Source: Sphingopyxis terrae subsp. terrae NBRC 15098 (GTDB lineage: Bacteria > Pseudomonadota > Alphaproteobacteria > Sphingomonadales > Sphingomonadaceae). From it: a stretch of DNA of 64,000 nt. Shown here piece after piece: positions 17,247-26,665 of this stretch (positions are counted from its first letter, which is position 1; each line of letters begins with the position of its first letter). The stretch spans positions 62,001-126,000 of the forward strand of contig NZ_BCZQ01000012.1 of assembly GCF_001598815.1 (NCBI RefSeq). The letters run 5' to 3'. The translations under genes and the position numbers were made by a program. The notes below the pieces were generated by a model, which did no database searches, was not told the DNA's origin, and saw only the letters and a program-made list of their open reading frames with translations.

Positions 17247-18620
17247 ATGCCCCGTAATCACGACATCGCCGAACTGCGCCGCCTCGACGTCGCGCATCAT
17301 CTTCCCGCGCAGGCCGACTGGGCCGAAATCGAAAAACTCGGCGGCAGCCGCATCATCACCCATGCCGAAGGCTGCACGATCGTCGATGGCGACGGCCACC
17401 GTATCCTTGACGGCATGGCGGGCCTCTGGTGCGTCAATGTCGGCTATGGCCGCGAGGAACTGGTTGAGGCCGCGGCGGCGCAGATGCGCGAGCTGCCCTT
17501 CTATAATACTTTCTTCAAGACCGCGACGCCACCGACGGTGACGCTCGCGGCCAAGATCGCCCAGCTCACCGGCGGGCGCCTGCCGCACATCTTTTTCAAC
17601 GCCTCGGGCAGCGAGGCGAACGACACGGTGTTCCGTATGGTGCGCCATTATTGGAAACTCAAGGGCGAGCCAAAACGGACCGTCTTCATCAGCCGTTGGA
17701 ATGCCTATCATGGTTCGACCGTCGCGGGCGTATCGCTCGGCGGGATGAAGGCCATGCACGCGCAGGGCGACCTGCCTATTCCCGGCGTCGAACATGTCCG
17801 CCAGCCCTATTTCTACGGCGAAGGGCAGGGGATGACCGAGGAGGAATTCTGCGATGCCTGCGTGGCTGCGATCGAGGACAAGATTCTGGAAGTCGGTCCC
17901 GAAAATTGCGCCGCCTTCATCGGGGAGCCGGTTCAGGGCGCCGGTGGGGTCATCATCCCGCCCAAGGGCTATTGGCCGAAGGTCGAGGCGGTGGTGCGCA
18001 AATATGGCCTGCTGCTCGTGGCCGACGAAGTCATCTGCGGCTTCGGGCGCACCGGGAAGATGTGGGGGCATGAAACCATGGGTTTCACCCCCGACCTGAT
18101 GCCGATGGCGAAGGGGCTTTCGTCGGGCTACCTTCCGATCTCGGCGACAGCGGTGGCGAGCCATGTCGTCGACGTGCTCAAGACCGGCGGCGATTTCGTC
18201 CACGGCTTTACCTATTCGGGCCATCCGGTCGCTGCGGCAGTCGCGCTCAAGAATATCGAGATCATCGAACGCGAAGGGCTGGTCGAACGCACCGGCAGCG
18301 TTACGGGGCCGCATCTGGCGAAAGCGCTTGCGACGCTGGACGATCATCCGCTCGTCGGTGAAACGCGCTCGATCGGCCTGCTCGGCGCGGTCGAGATCGT
18401 CGCCGACAAGGAAACGCGCGCGCGGTTCGGCGGCGCCGAAGGGACCGCCGGCCCGATGGCGCGCGACGCGTGCATTGCAAACGGACTGATGGTCCGCGGT
18501 ATCCGCGACAGCCTCGTCATGTGCCCGCCGCTGGTCATCACCACCGAACAGATCGACGAGATGGTGGCGATCATCCGCAAATCGCTCGACGAGGTGATGC
18601 CGAAGCTGCGGGCGCTCTAG
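17247..18620 (+). CDS. Class III aminotransferase, SpuC-like (putrescine:pyruvate)
   Basis: A 457-residue PLP-dependent omega-aminotransferase. Visible landmarks: GLWCVNVGYGREEL (N-terminal arm), NASGSEANDTVFRM, RWNAYHGSTVAG, the DEVICGFGRTG aspartate that binds the pyridine nitrogen, and the Schiff-base Lys289 in MAKGLSSGYLP. Family and context point to transfer of amino groups from putrescine or similar diamines to pyruvate. ATG 17247 has AGGA about 9 bases upstream. Exact amine donor not proven. Confidence 0.88.
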   Translation: MPRNHDIAELRRLDVAHHLPAQADWAEIEKLGGSRIITHAEGCTIVDGDGHRILDGMAGLWCVNVGYGREELVEAAAAQMRELPFYNTFFKTATPPTVTLAAKIAQLTGGRLPHIFFNASGSEANDTVFRMVRHYWKLKGEPKRTVFISRWNAYHGSTVAGVSLGGMKAMHAQGDLPIPGVEHVRQPYFYGEGQGMTEEEFCDACVAAIEDKILEVGPENCAAFIGEPVQGAGGVIIPPKGYWPKVEAVVRKYGLLLVADEVICGFGRTGKMWGHETMGFTPDLMPMAKGLSSGYLPISATAVASHVVDVLKTGGDFVHGFTYSGHPVAAAVALKNIEIIEREGLVERTGSVTGPHLAKALATLDDHPLVGETRSIGLLGAVEIVADKETRARFGGAEGTAGPMARDACIANGLMVRGIRDSLVMCPPLVITTEQIDEMVAIIRKSLDEVMPKLRAL

Positions 18621-18635
18621 CGATTTCTTGCCATT

Positions 18636-18723
18636 CCCGTTCGTGCTGAGCTTGTCGAAGCACTGTTTTCTTCTTTAGACGTGAAGAGAAGAACGGTCCT
18701 TCGACACGCTCAGGACGAGCGGG
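18636..18723. repeat. Extragenic palindrome (TTCGTGCTGAGC family)
   Basis: CCCGTTCGTGCTGAGCTTGT... on the left is inverted, imperfectly, as ...TTCGACACGCTCAGGACGAG on the right, about 35 bp apart. The element separates the aminotransferase from the DUF808 gene; a related copy lies at 57.6 kb. Confidence 0.75.
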
Positions 18724-18758
18724 TTGAGGGCCTATATCCAGTAAGAGGATCGACCCCC

Positions 18759-19694
18759 ATGCCATCCGGCCTTTTTGCGCTGCTCGATGACGTTGCCACC
18801 ATCGCCAAGGTCGCCGCCGCGAGCATCGACGACGTCGGCGCCGCGGCATCGAAGGCCGGGGCCAAGGCTGCGGGGGTGGTGGTCGACGATACGGCGGTGA
18901 CGCCGCGTTACGTCACCGGCTTCACCCCCGATCGCGAACTGCCGATCATCTGGCGGATCACCAAGGGATCGCTGTTCAACAAGCTGGTGCTGATCCTGCC
19001 GGCGCTGTTGCTGCTGTCGACGTTCCTGCCCTGGGCGATTACGCCGCTGTTGATGATGGGCGGCGCCTATCTCTGCTTCGAGGGCGCGGAAAAGGTCATC
19101 CACGCGCTGCAGAAAGACAGGACGAGCCTGGAGGAAGATGCCGAGATCGTCGCCGACCGCAATCATGAAGAAGTGATGGTGAAGGGCGCGGTGCGCACCG
19201 ACTTCATCCTGTCGGCCGAAATCATGGTGATCGCGCTCAACGAAGTGCTGGACGAACATCTCGTGATGCGCGGCGCCACGCTTGCCGTCGTTGCCGTGCT
19301 GATTACCATCGCGGTCTATGGCGTGGTCGGGTTGATCGTGAAGATGGACGATATCGGTCTGCACATGGCGAAGGAAGGCAACAGGGCGCGCCGCGCGATC
19401 GGGCGCGGGCTCGTCGATTTCATGCCGAAGTTGCTGGCCGCGCTGGCGACGATCGGCACGGCCGCCATGTTGTGGGTCGGCGGGCAGATCGTGCTGCACG
19501 GCCTGCACGAATATCATATCGGCGGTATTGCCGAAGCGCTCGAATTGCTGGCTCATTCGGTCGCGGGCGGACTGCCGCTCGAAGGGCTTTGGACGTGGCT
19601 CATCAAGGCGACCGGCGACGGCATCTTCGGATTGCTGCTCGGCAGCGTGATCGTCGGCGTGCTGCACTTCGTGCCGGGCAAGAAGGCCCATTGA
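18759..19694 (+). CDS. DUF808 inner-membrane protein (YedI-like)
   Basis: A 311-residue YedI/DUF808 protein. It starts PSGLFALLDDVATIAKVAAASIDDVGAAASKAGAKAAGVV, the family's diagnostic N-terminus. Several membrane helices follow (about 82-108, 178-200, 230-255, 285-305), with FEGAEKV and TDFILSAEIMVIAL between them. Function is unknown. ATG 18759 is preceded by AAGAGGA. Convergent with the potA-like gene. Confidence 0.9.
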   Translation: MPSGLFALLDDVATIAKVAAASIDDVGAAASKAGAKAAGVVVDDTAVTPRYVTGFTPDRELPIIWRITKGSLFNKLVLILPALLLLSTFLPWAITPLLMMGGAYLCFEGAEKVIHALQKDRTSLEEDAEIVADRNHEEVMVKGAVRTDFILSAEIMVIALNEVLDEHLVMRGATLAVVAVLITIAVYGVVGLIVKMDDIGLHMAKEGNRARRAIGRGLVDFMPKLLAALATIGTAAMLWVGGQIVLHGLHEYHIGGIAEALELLAHSVAGGLPLEGLWTWLIKATGDGIFGLLLGSVIVGVLHFVPGKKAH

Positions 19695-19697
19695 TTT

Positions 19698-19771
19698 CGT
19701 CATCCCGGACTTGATCCGGGATCCACCGCGGCACCGGAAGTCATGGACCCCGGATCAAGTCCGGGGTGACG
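19698..19771. repeat. Extragenic palindrome (CGTCATCCCGGACTTGATCC family)
   Basis: CGTCATCCCGGACTTGATCC... inverted as ...GGATCAAGTCCGGGGTGACG, about 20 bp apart, between two convergent genes. This form is widespread in alphaproteobacterial chromosomes and can fold into a long hairpin, so it may also stop transcription from both sides. Confidence 0.8.
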
Positions 19772-19789
19772 ATGGTGCAAGGGTTGCCG

Positions 19790-20920
19790 TCAGCCCAGCA
19801 ACACCACCGGGCTGTCGGCGCGCCAGTGCATGCTGACCTTGTCGTCCCAGGTGAAATCCTCCTGGTCGTGACGCGACAGATTGGGGCGCGACACGCGTAG
19901 CCGTGCACCCGATTCGAGTTCGATGTCGTAAAGGGTGATATCGCCGAGATAGCTCATGCCCTTGATCGTGCCGCGCGCGAAATTATGCCCCTCGGGGGCA
20001 TCCTGCGCCGCGGCGCGCACCGCTTTGCCTTCGCCCGGAACGTGCAGATAGATTTTCTCGGGTCGCAGCGCGACCCAGACGTCGGCGCCATGCGGACCGG
20101 TCACGCCATGGTTCAGATAGACGCGCCCCAATCCGGGGCAATCGACCGCGGCGCGATCGGGTTCGTCGAGCGTCAGCTTGCCTTCGAAGATGTTCACCGA
20201 ACCGACGAAATCGGCAACGAAGCGGTTGGCGGGATATTCGTACAGGTCCGAAGGCCCGGCGAGCTGCGCCACGTCGCCCTTGTTGATCACCGCAATGCGG
20301 CTCGCCATCGACAGCGCTTCGTCCTGGTCGTGCGTCACGGTGACGAAGGTGATGCCGACCTGGTCCTGCAGGTCGGCGAGCTCGAACTGCATCTGCGCGC
20401 GCAATTTGGCGTCGAGCGCCGACAGCGGTTCGTCGAGGAGCAGCACCTTCGGCCGCATGATGAGGCTGCGCGCCAGCGCGACGCGCTGCCGCTGGCCGCC
20501 CGACATCTGGTCGGGCATGCGGTCTTCGAAGCCGCCGAGCTTTACCAGCTCGAGCGCTTCGGCAACGCGGTCCTTGACTTCGCCGCCGCGCACGCCAGCG
20601 ATCTTGAGGCCGTAGGCGACATTGTCGGCGACGCTCATGTGCGGAAAGACGGCATAGCTCTGGAACACCATGTTCACCGGCCGCTTGTTCGGCGGGATAC
20701 CGGCCATGTCCTGCCCGTCGATCAGGATATGGCCTTCGGTCGGCAATTCGAAGCCGGCGATCATGCGCAGCAGCGTCGTCTTGCCGCAGCCCGACGGGCC
20801 GAGCAGCACGAAGAACTCGCCCGCCATGATGTCGAGGCTGACGTTATCGACCGCGGTCACCTTGCCGAAGCGTTTAGAGACATTCTGGATCTGGATGATC
20901 GGCCTGGGCGCGTCGGTCAT
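19790..20920 (-). CDS. potA: Polyamine ABC transporter ATP-binding protein
   Basis: A 376-residue ABC ATPase of the spermidine/putrescine (PotA/PotG) type. Walker A GPSGCGKTT, signature SGGQRQRVALA, Walker B LLLDEPLSALD and the switch His (THDQDEAL) are intact. A C-terminal TOBE domain (about 280-376) follows. The start at 20920 lies 2 bp after the stop of the permease gene. It energises the two permeases encoded directly upstream. Confidence 0.93.
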   Translation of the reverse strand: MTDAPRPIIQIQNVSKRFGKVTAVDNVSLDIMAGEFFVLLGPSGCGKTTLLRMIAGFELPTEGHILIDGQDMAGIPPNKRPVNMVFQSYAVFPHMSVADNVAYGLKIAGVRGGEVKDRVAEALELVKLGGFEDRMPDQMSGGQRQRVALARSLIMRPKVLLLDEPLSALDAKLRAQMQFELADLQDQVGITFVTVTHDQDEALSMASRIAVINKGDVAQLAGPSDLYEYPANRFVADFVGSVNIFEGKLTLDEPDRAAVDCPGLGRVYLNHGVTGPHGADVWVALRPEKIYLHVPGEGKAVRAAAQDAPEGHNFARGTIKGMSYLGDITLYDIELESGARLRVSRPNLSRHDQEDFTWDDKVSMHWRADSPVVLLG

Positions 20921-20922
20921 GG

Positions 20923-21768
20923 TCAGTGGGTTTCCGCAATGGCTTTGACGCCCTGAAGTTTCAGCGCGACGGCGGTGAGCAGGATGGTGAGGAGGATGAG
21001 CAGCGTCGACGCCGCGTTGACTTCGGGCGTCACCGAGAAGCGGACCATCGAATAGACCTTCACCGGGAAGGTGATCGTGTCGGGGCCGCTGGTGAAATAG
21101 GTGATGACGAAATCGTCGAGGCTGAGCGTGAAGGACAGCAGCGCGCCCGCGATCAGCGCCGGGCGCATGTGCGGGATCAGCACATCGCGGAACACCGCCC
21201 ATTCGCCGGCGCCAAGGTCCTTTGCCGCTTCCTCCTGCTCGCGGTTGAAGGTCGCGAGGCGCGATCGCACCACCATCGTCACGAACGGAAAGCAGAAGGT
21301 GATGTGCGCGATGATGATCGCGCCGAGATTGAAGGGCCAGATCAGGTTGGTCGGCCATTCGAGCCATTTGGCAAAGAAGATCAGGAAGGCGACGCCCATG
21401 CAGATTTCGGGAACGATGATCGGCAGCGAAATCGTTCCGTCGACCGCGCCCTTCAACGGGAAGCGGAAACGCCAGAGCATCACTGCTGCGACCGCGCCGA
21501 GGATCAGGCTGATAAGCGTCGCGAGCGCCGCGATCGTGAGCGAGTTGACGAGCGCCTCGACCAGCACGTCGTTGCCGAGGGCCTTGTCATAATATTTGAA
21601 GGTGAAGCCGCGCCAGACGACGTTGCGCTTGCTGTCGTTGAAGCTGAAGATCATCAGCACGACCAGCGGCGCGTAGAGAAAGACCATGACCGCGCCGACC
21701 CACAGCCGCATCCACAGGGTGCGGCTATATTCCAGCGGCGCGCGCGGGGTGCGGGAAAAGATCGCCAT
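20923..21768 (-). CDS. potI: Polyamine ABC transporter permease (PotI/PotC type)
   Basis: A 281-residue inner-membrane permease with about six helices. The cytoplasmic EAA loop that contacts the ATPase is visible as EEAAKDLGAGEWAVFRDVLIPHMRPALIAG. It carries the family landmark SFNDSKRNVVWRGFT after the first helix. ATG overlaps the TGA of the preceding permease gene by one base. Confidence 0.92.
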   Translation of the reverse strand: MAIFSRTPRAPLEYSRTLWMRLWVGAVMVFLYAPLVVLMIFSFNDSKRNVVWRGFTFKYYDKALGNDVLVEALVNSLTIAALATLISLILGAVAAVMLWRFRFPLKGAVDGTISLPIIVPEICMGVAFLIFFAKWLEWPTNLIWPFNLGAIIIAHITFCFPFVTMVVRSRLATFNREQEEAAKDLGAGEWAVFRDVLIPHMRPALIAGALLSFTLSLDDFVITYFTSGPDTITFPVKVYSMVRFSVTPEVNAASTLLILLTILLTAVALKLQGVKAIAETH

Positions 21769-22673
21769 CAGCGCGCCTCCGGCACCTTGCGCCGCATCGA
21801 TTGCAGCGCGATCAGGATGAACATCGCGTAGATGAGGATGAAGGAGAGCGCGGCGCCAAAGGGCCAGTCGTTCGCTTTCTTGAACTGGCGTTCGATCACG
21901 TTCGCGATCATCTGGCTGTCGGTCCCGCCCATCAGGTCCGGTGTGAGATAGGCGCCGAGCGCGGGGATCAGCGTGATCATTACGCCGGCGACGATGCCCG
22001 GCGCGGCCAGCGGCACGACGATGCGCATGATCGTGCGGAAATGCCCCGCGCCAAGGTCGAGGCTCGCCTCGATCAGGCTGCGGTCGAGCCGGTCAAGCGC
22101 CGCATAGAGCGGCAGCACCATGAAGGGTAGATGGACGTAAACCAGCCCGAAGACGACCGCGAAATTGTTGAAGAGCAGTTGCACCGGCTCCCACGTCGGA
22201 AGCGGCTGCATCCCGACGAGCGTCTTGAGCCAGCTCGCGCCGTCCCACAGCGCGCCCAGCCCCTTGTTGGCGAAGCCCTGGGTGCCGAGCAGCATCATCA
22301 GCGCATAGGTGCGGATCAGCAAATTGGTCCAGAAGGGCAGCATGATGCCAAGCAGCAGCCACGGCCGCCACTTCTCGCTCGCGAAGGTGATCGCCATCGC
22401 CACGGGAAAGCCCACGATCAGGCAGATGAGCGTAACGAGCGCCGCGACCGCGAAGCTTTTGCCGAAGATCGACAGGTAGAGAAATTCGGTCGCGCGCTTG
22501 TAATTTTCGAGCGTGCCCGAAAATTCGATCTCGGTCAGGCCGCGATTCTCGCCGAAGCTGTAGAACCAGACGATCGCCATCGGGATGACGAAGAACAGAA
22601 GGGTCCACAGCAGGGTCGGAACCGACACCGCCGCGAAGACCCGCTTGTTCGCCTTCCAGTCCTGCTCGGCCAT
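21768..22673 (-). CDS. potH: Polyamine ABC transporter permease (PotH/PotB type)
   Basis: A 301-residue partner permease with six helices and an EAA loop (EASLDLGAGHFRTIMRIVVPLAAPGI). The motif LPFWTNLLIRTYALMMLLG is characteristic of PotH/PotB. It forms the heterodimeric channel with the next gene and lies 24 bp downstream of the binding-protein gene. Confidence 0.92.
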   Translation of the reverse strand: MAEQDWKANKRVFAAVSVPTLLWTLLFFVIPMAIVWFYSFGENRGLTEIEFSGTLENYKRATEFLYLSIFGKSFAVAALVTLICLIVGFPVAMAITFASEKWRPWLLLGIMLPFWTNLLIRTYALMMLLGTQGFANKGLGALWDGASWLKTLVGMQPLPTWEPVQLLFNNFAVVFGLVYVHLPFMVLPLYAALDRLDRSLIEASLDLGAGHFRTIMRIVVPLAAPGIVAGVMITLIPALGAYLTPDLMGGTDSQMIANVIERQFKKANDWPFGAALSFILIYAMFILIALQSMRRKVPEAR

Positions 22674-22697
22674 CCCCCCGATGCCCCTTTCAGACCG

Positions 22698-23804
22698 TTA
22701 CGACGCCCGTACCTTCGTGAAGGCTTCCTCGTAGAGCGGCTGAAGCTTTTCGTTGAACTTCGCATATTCGCACTTGGCGAGCACGTCCGCGGGCGGGAAG
22801 ATGACCGGATTGTTCTTGTAGCTGTCGGGCATCAGCGCCTTCGCGGCGGCGTTGGGGGTCGGGTAGAGGATCGTTTCGGTGATCTTCTTGTCGACCTCGG
22901 CATCGAGCATATAGTTGATGAAGGCGTGGGCGTTCTTCGGGTGCGGCGCGCCCTTCGGAATGCACAGCGTATCCGAATTGAGCTGGCTGCCTTCCTTCGG
23001 CACGACGAAATCGAGATCGAGATCCTCGGTCATCGCCTGCGCGATGTCGCCATTATATTCGAGCACGACATCGACGTCGCCCTTGAGCAGCAGATCCTGC
23101 CCGTCGTCCTCGTGGAATTTCTTCACATAGGGCTTTTGCTTGATCATCATCGCCGAGATGGTCTGAATATCCTCCGGCGTCAGCGAATTGACCGATTTGC
23201 CGAGATATTTGCCATAGAGGCGGAACATGTCGCCGGCCTCCGACAGCCAGGCCATGCGGCCCTTATATTCGTCGCTGTCGAACAGGACCTTCCAGCTGTC
23301 GGGCGCGGTCTTCACCTTCGACTTGCGATAGCCGATACCCAGAACCAGCCAGGTGTAAGGCATCGAGAATTTGCGGCCCGGATCATAATCGACGTTCAGG
23401 AAGCTGGGGTCGATATTCTTCATGTTCGGGATCTGCGCATGATCGAGCGGCATCAGCATGTCGGCGCGCGCCATGCGTTCGACAAAGTCGTTCGACGGCA
23501 CGATGACGTCATAGCCGGGATTGCCCGCCTTGAACTTCGCGAACAGCGTGTCGTTGCTGTCGAACAGGTCCATCGTGACATCGACGCCGGTCGACGCCTT
23601 GAAATCGTCGAGCGTCGTTTCGCCGATATAGGTGTCCCAGTTGTAGAAGTTGAGCTTGGCCTCTTCGCCGTTGGCAAGCTTCTTGTCGCTGCCCTTGCTG
23701 CACGCGGCGAGGCCGCCGAAGCTGATCCCGATTGCGGCGACGCCCATCGCCTGAAGCAGCGAGCGGCGATTGCGGCCCTGCGCGAGCAGTTCGTTCAAAT
23801 CCAT
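22698..23804 (-). CDS. potF: Periplasmic polyamine-binding lipoprotein (PotF/PotD type)
   Basis: A 368-residue solute-binding protein. The N-terminus combines a twin-arginine-like RRSLLQAMGVAAIGIS with a lipobox LAAC, so the protein is probably a lipoprotein. NFYNWDTYIG and YDVIVPSNDFVERM are typical of PotD/PotF, and acidic and aromatic residues that bind amines are present (YNWDTY, EYNGDIAQA). GGGAGG six bases before ATG 23804 supports the start. Whether putrescine or spermidine is preferred cannot be told. Confidence 0.92.
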   Translation of the reverse strand: MDLNELLAQGRNRRSLLQAMGVAAIGISFGGLAACSKGSDKKLANGEEAKLNFYNWDTYIGETTLDDFKASTGVDVTMDLFDSNDTLFAKFKAGNPGYDVIVPSNDFVERMARADMLMPLDHAQIPNMKNIDPSFLNVDYDPGRKFSMPYTWLVLGIGYRKSKVKTAPDSWKVLFDSDEYKGRMAWLSEAGDMFRLYGKYLGKSVNSLTPEDIQTISAMMIKQKPYVKKFHEDDGQDLLLKGDVDVVLEYNGDIAQAMTEDLDLDFVVPKEGSQLNSDTLCIPKGAPHPKNAHAFINYMLDAEVDKKITETILYPTPNAAAKALMPDSYKNNPVIFPPADVLAKCEYAKFNEKLQPLYEEAFTKVRAS

Positions 23805-23922
23805 GGCTGGCCTCCCTGATTGTGACCGCAAGCTGACTCATTAATGTCGGCTTGAAAAGAGGCTTTTTTGCACCGCAACACGAATCCGTGACATTTTCGT
23901 GCGTCGTGGCCCAGGCAGGTCG

Positions 23923-25314
23923 CTATGCGTTGCGCAGATACCAGTCGTAGTCGATCGTCGGCACCGTCCCGAAATAGCGATCCTGTTCGACCCGCTTCAC
24001 GATGCTGAACATGTCGACGAAGCGGTCGCCGAGATAATCGCGCATCAGCGCCGAGGCGTGGAAGCGGTCAACGGCCGCGAACCAGTTCGACGGCGGCTTG
24101 TCGTCGCCCGAGGCGTCGCGATCATAGCCGTTGCCGACGACCGCCGGACCGGGGTCGGTCCGGCTTGTCATTCCGTGATGCATGCCGGCGAGTACGGCGG
24201 CTACCGCGAGATAGGGATTGGCATCGGCGCCGCAGGCGCGATGCTCGACATGCCGGCTTGGCGGCGGCCCGGCCGGGATGCGGAAGGATACGGTGCGATT
24301 GTTGACCCCCCAGGTCGGCGCGACGGGGGCGTAGCTGTTCGCCTTGAACCGGCGATAGCTGTTCGCATGCGGGGCAAAGAGCGCAAAGCCGTCGCCGACG
24401 CTGCCGATCATGCCGCCGATCGCGTGGCGCAGCGCATCGGTGCCCTCGGGATCGTCGCTCGCAAAGATATTGCCGCCCGCGCCATCGTTGACCGAGACGT
24501 GGATGTGCATCCCGCTCCCCGCCTGTTCGGCGAAAGGCTTGGCCATGAAGGTCGCCTCGAGCCCATGTTGCTGGGCGATCGCCTTGACCAGCCTTTTGTA
24601 CATGATCGCGTCGTCGCAGGCGCGCAGCGCGTCCGGCTTGTGGCGCAGCGTCAGCTCGAACTGGCCCGGCGCAAATTCGCTGATCGCGCTTTCGAGCGGC
24701 AGGCCCTGGACGTCGGTCGCCGCATAGAGGGCGTCGAAGAAGGGACGAAAGTCGTCGAGTTCACGCAGGCCATAGACTTCGACATTGCGCGGCGTGTCGC
24801 GGCTGTAGCCGGGGCGGGCGGGGCGCACCGACCCGTCGCGCGCGCGGCGCGGGTCGAGCAGGTAGAATTCCAGCTCGACTGCAAGCACCGGGGTCAGGCC
24901 GTCGGCGGTGTAGCGGTCGATCACGCGGCCGAGGACATGGCGGGGATCGAGGTCGTGCGGCGTGCCGTCGAGTTCATAGAAATCGACGAGGAACTGCGCG
25001 GCCCGATCGCCGCCCCACGGCGTGCGGACGAGGGTGCCGGGGATCGGCTTCATCGATCGGTCGGCGTCGCCATCTTCCCAGACCAAGCCCGTTTCGACGG
25101 TGTCCTGCCCAGTGATGTCGACGACAGTGATCGAGCCGGGGAACATGCGTCCGCTTTCATAGACAGCGAGCACTTCATGTTGGCGCAGCCGCTTGCCGCG
25201 CGGGACGCCGCCCATGTCGGTATAGATCATCTCGATCGAATCGACGTCGGGATTGGCCCGGAAGAATTCCTCGGCCTCCGACCGCGGCGCGATCACGCCC
25301 GACGACTTCGCCAT
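23923..25314 (-). CDS. puuA: Gamma-glutamylpolyamine synthetase (glutamine synthetase family, PuuA-like), copy 1
   Basis: A 463-residue glutamine-synthetase homologue. It has the N-terminal beta-grasp (SIEMIYTDMGGVPRGKRLR) and the catalytic barrel with AVELEFYLLDP, the ATP-binding GSGMHIHVSV, NSYRRF and NRTVSFRIP. PuuA ligates glutamate to putrescine at ATP cost. Location between the aminotransferase gene and the polyamine importer supports an amine-ligase role rather than ammonia assimilation. It lies 7 bp after the preceding gene. Confidence 0.85.
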   Translation of the reverse strand: MAKSSGVIAPRSEAEEFFRANPDVDSIEMIYTDMGGVPRGKRLRQHEVLAVYESGRMFPGSITVVDITGQDTVETGLVWEDGDADRSMKPIPGTLVRTPWGGDRAAQFLVDFYELDGTPHDLDPRHVLGRVIDRYTADGLTPVLAVELEFYLLDPRRARDGSVRPARPGYSRDTPRNVEVYGLRELDDFRPFFDALYAATDVQGLPLESAISEFAPGQFELTLRHKPDALRACDDAIMYKRLVKAIAQQHGLEATFMAKPFAEQAGSGMHIHVSVNDGAGGNIFASDDPEGTDALRHAIGGMIGSVGDGFALFAPHANSYRRFKANSYAPVAPTWGVNNRTVSFRIPAGPPPSRHVEHRACGADANPYLAVAAVLAGMHHGMTSRTDPGPAVVGNGYDRDASGDDKPPSNWFAAVDRFHASALMRDYLGDRFVDMFSIVKRVEQDRYFGTVPTIDYDWYLRNA

Positions 25315-25321
25315 TGCCCCA

Positions 25322-26665
25322 CTACTCCTTCAGCGCCTTGATGCAGTCGGCGAAGCCGCCGACGAGCCGGTCGATCTGGTCGTCGCCGGTCACCGGGCTC
25401 ACCAACATCATATTGTGAAATGGCGCCAGCAAAATTCCCCGATTGGCGAGGAAAATGTGGATCGCGGCCTCCAGCGCGGGGTGCATCGCCGCCTTCGCCT
25501 CGCCGCCGCTGCGGGGCGGGACGAGACAGGTCAGAAACTCGACGCGCGCGCCGACCTGCGTGACGTGCCAGTCGAGCGACGCAGCGGCGATTTCGCGCTC
25601 CAGCCCCGTGACCAGCCGCGCGGCGCCGCGCAACATGGCGTCATAGGCGGTGGGGGTGATGACCTCGCCGAGCATGACGTCCATCGCAGTGATCGCAAGC
25701 GCGTTGGCGGAGAGCGTCGTGCCGATGCCGCTATGCCCCGGCGGGCGCCTCCTGTTGAGCGCCGCCATGCGCTCCGCGACCGCGGCGCTGAAACCATAGA
25801 CGGCGCACGGCACGCCGCCGCCGATCGACTTTCCGACGACCATCAGATCCGCCATAGGGCCGTGGGTGCGGGCATGGCCGCCATAGCCCGACGAGATGCT
25901 GTGCGTTTCGTCGAAAACCAGCAGCGTGCCCGTCTCGTTGCACAGGCTGCGCAGCGTTTCGAGGAAGCCCGGCGCGTCCTGCACCATGCCGACATTGGTC
26001 ATGACGGGTTCGGCGAGGACGCAGGCGATATCGCCGCCGCGCAGCGCGGCGGCAAGCGTGCCTACGTCGTTGAATTCGATCACCGTCGTCGTGCCGCGAA
26101 GATCGTGGACCTGGCCGATCAGGCTGGCGCGCATCACCGGCGCGCCGTCTTTCAGATCGACGAACACATCGTCGACCGCGCCATGATAGGCGCCGTTGAA
26201 GGTGAGGATTTTCGGGCGCCCGCTGATCCCGCGGCACCAGCGGATGACGGCGCGATTGGCTTCGCTTGCCGTGGTCGTCACCTGCCATTGCGGAAAGCCG
26301 AACATGGCCGACAGCTTCGCCGACAGCGCGGCGCCGCGGGCGGTGGGCAGCATATAGCTCAGCCCCTCGGCCGCCTGCCGTGCGAGCGCGGCGGCGAGCG
26401 CGGGCGGCGAATGTCCGAACAGGCTGGCCGTGTCGCCAAGGCAGAAATCGTCATAGGTCCGCCCGTCGATACTCGTCAGCGTCGTATCCTTGGCCGACGC
26501 GGCGACGATCGGCACCGGGCTGGGCCAATCTTTCATCCAGTGGAAGGGCACCGACTGGAACCAGCCGGTCGCCGCGGCCCGATGCGCGAACGCGCGCGGG
26601 TTGTCGGCGCGGAAGCGTTCGGCCTCGCGTGCGGCGACGCGGGCGATGGCGGCATCGGCGATCAT
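25322..26665 (-). CDS. Class III aminotransferase (HemL-like)
   Basis: A 447-residue fold-type I PLP enzyme closest in look to glutamate-1-semialdehyde aminomutase-like aminotransferases. Seen: CLGDTASLFGHSPPALAAAL, TTTASEANRAVIRWCR, FNGAYHGAVDDV, FDETHSISSGYGG and Schiff-base Lys279 (VVGKSIGGGVP). Because it lies within a polyamine operon it probably acts on an amine or amino acid from that route, not in heme synthesis. Start ATG overlaps the stop of the oxidase gene (ATGA). Confidence 0.83.
   Translation of the reverse strand: MIADAAIARVAAREAERFRADNPRAFAHRAAATGWFQSVPFHWMKDWPSPVPIVAASAKDTTLTSIDGRTYDDFCLGDTASLFGHSPPALAAALARQAAEGLSYMLPTARGAALSAKLSAMFGFPQWQVTTTASEANRAVIRWCRGISGRPKILTFNGAYHGAVDDVFVDLKDGAPVMRASLIGQVHDLRGTTTVIEFNDVGTLAAALRGGDIACVLAEPVMTNVGMVQDAPGFLETLRSLCNETGTLLVFDETHSISSGYGGHARTHGPMADLMVVGKSIGGGVPCAVYGFSAAVAERMAALNRRRPPGHSGIGTTLSANALAITAMDVMLGEVITPTAYDAMLRGAARLVTGLEREIAAASLDWHVTQVGARVEFLTCLVPPRSGGEAKAAMHPALEAAIHIFLANRGILLAPFHNMMLVSPVTGDDQIDRLVGGFADCIKALKE

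Noticed and set aside
23850-23872. AAAAG-AGG-CTTTT hairpin as a terminator between puuA and potF
   Set aside because: The stem is only five A/T-rich pairs and is too weak; the operon probably reads through, although a separate potF promoter cannot be excluded.
22131-25341. Long plus-strand open frames opposite the potF and puuA genes
   Set aside because: They are shadows of real minus-strand genes, with Arg/His/Asp-rich composition and no ribosome binding site or motif.
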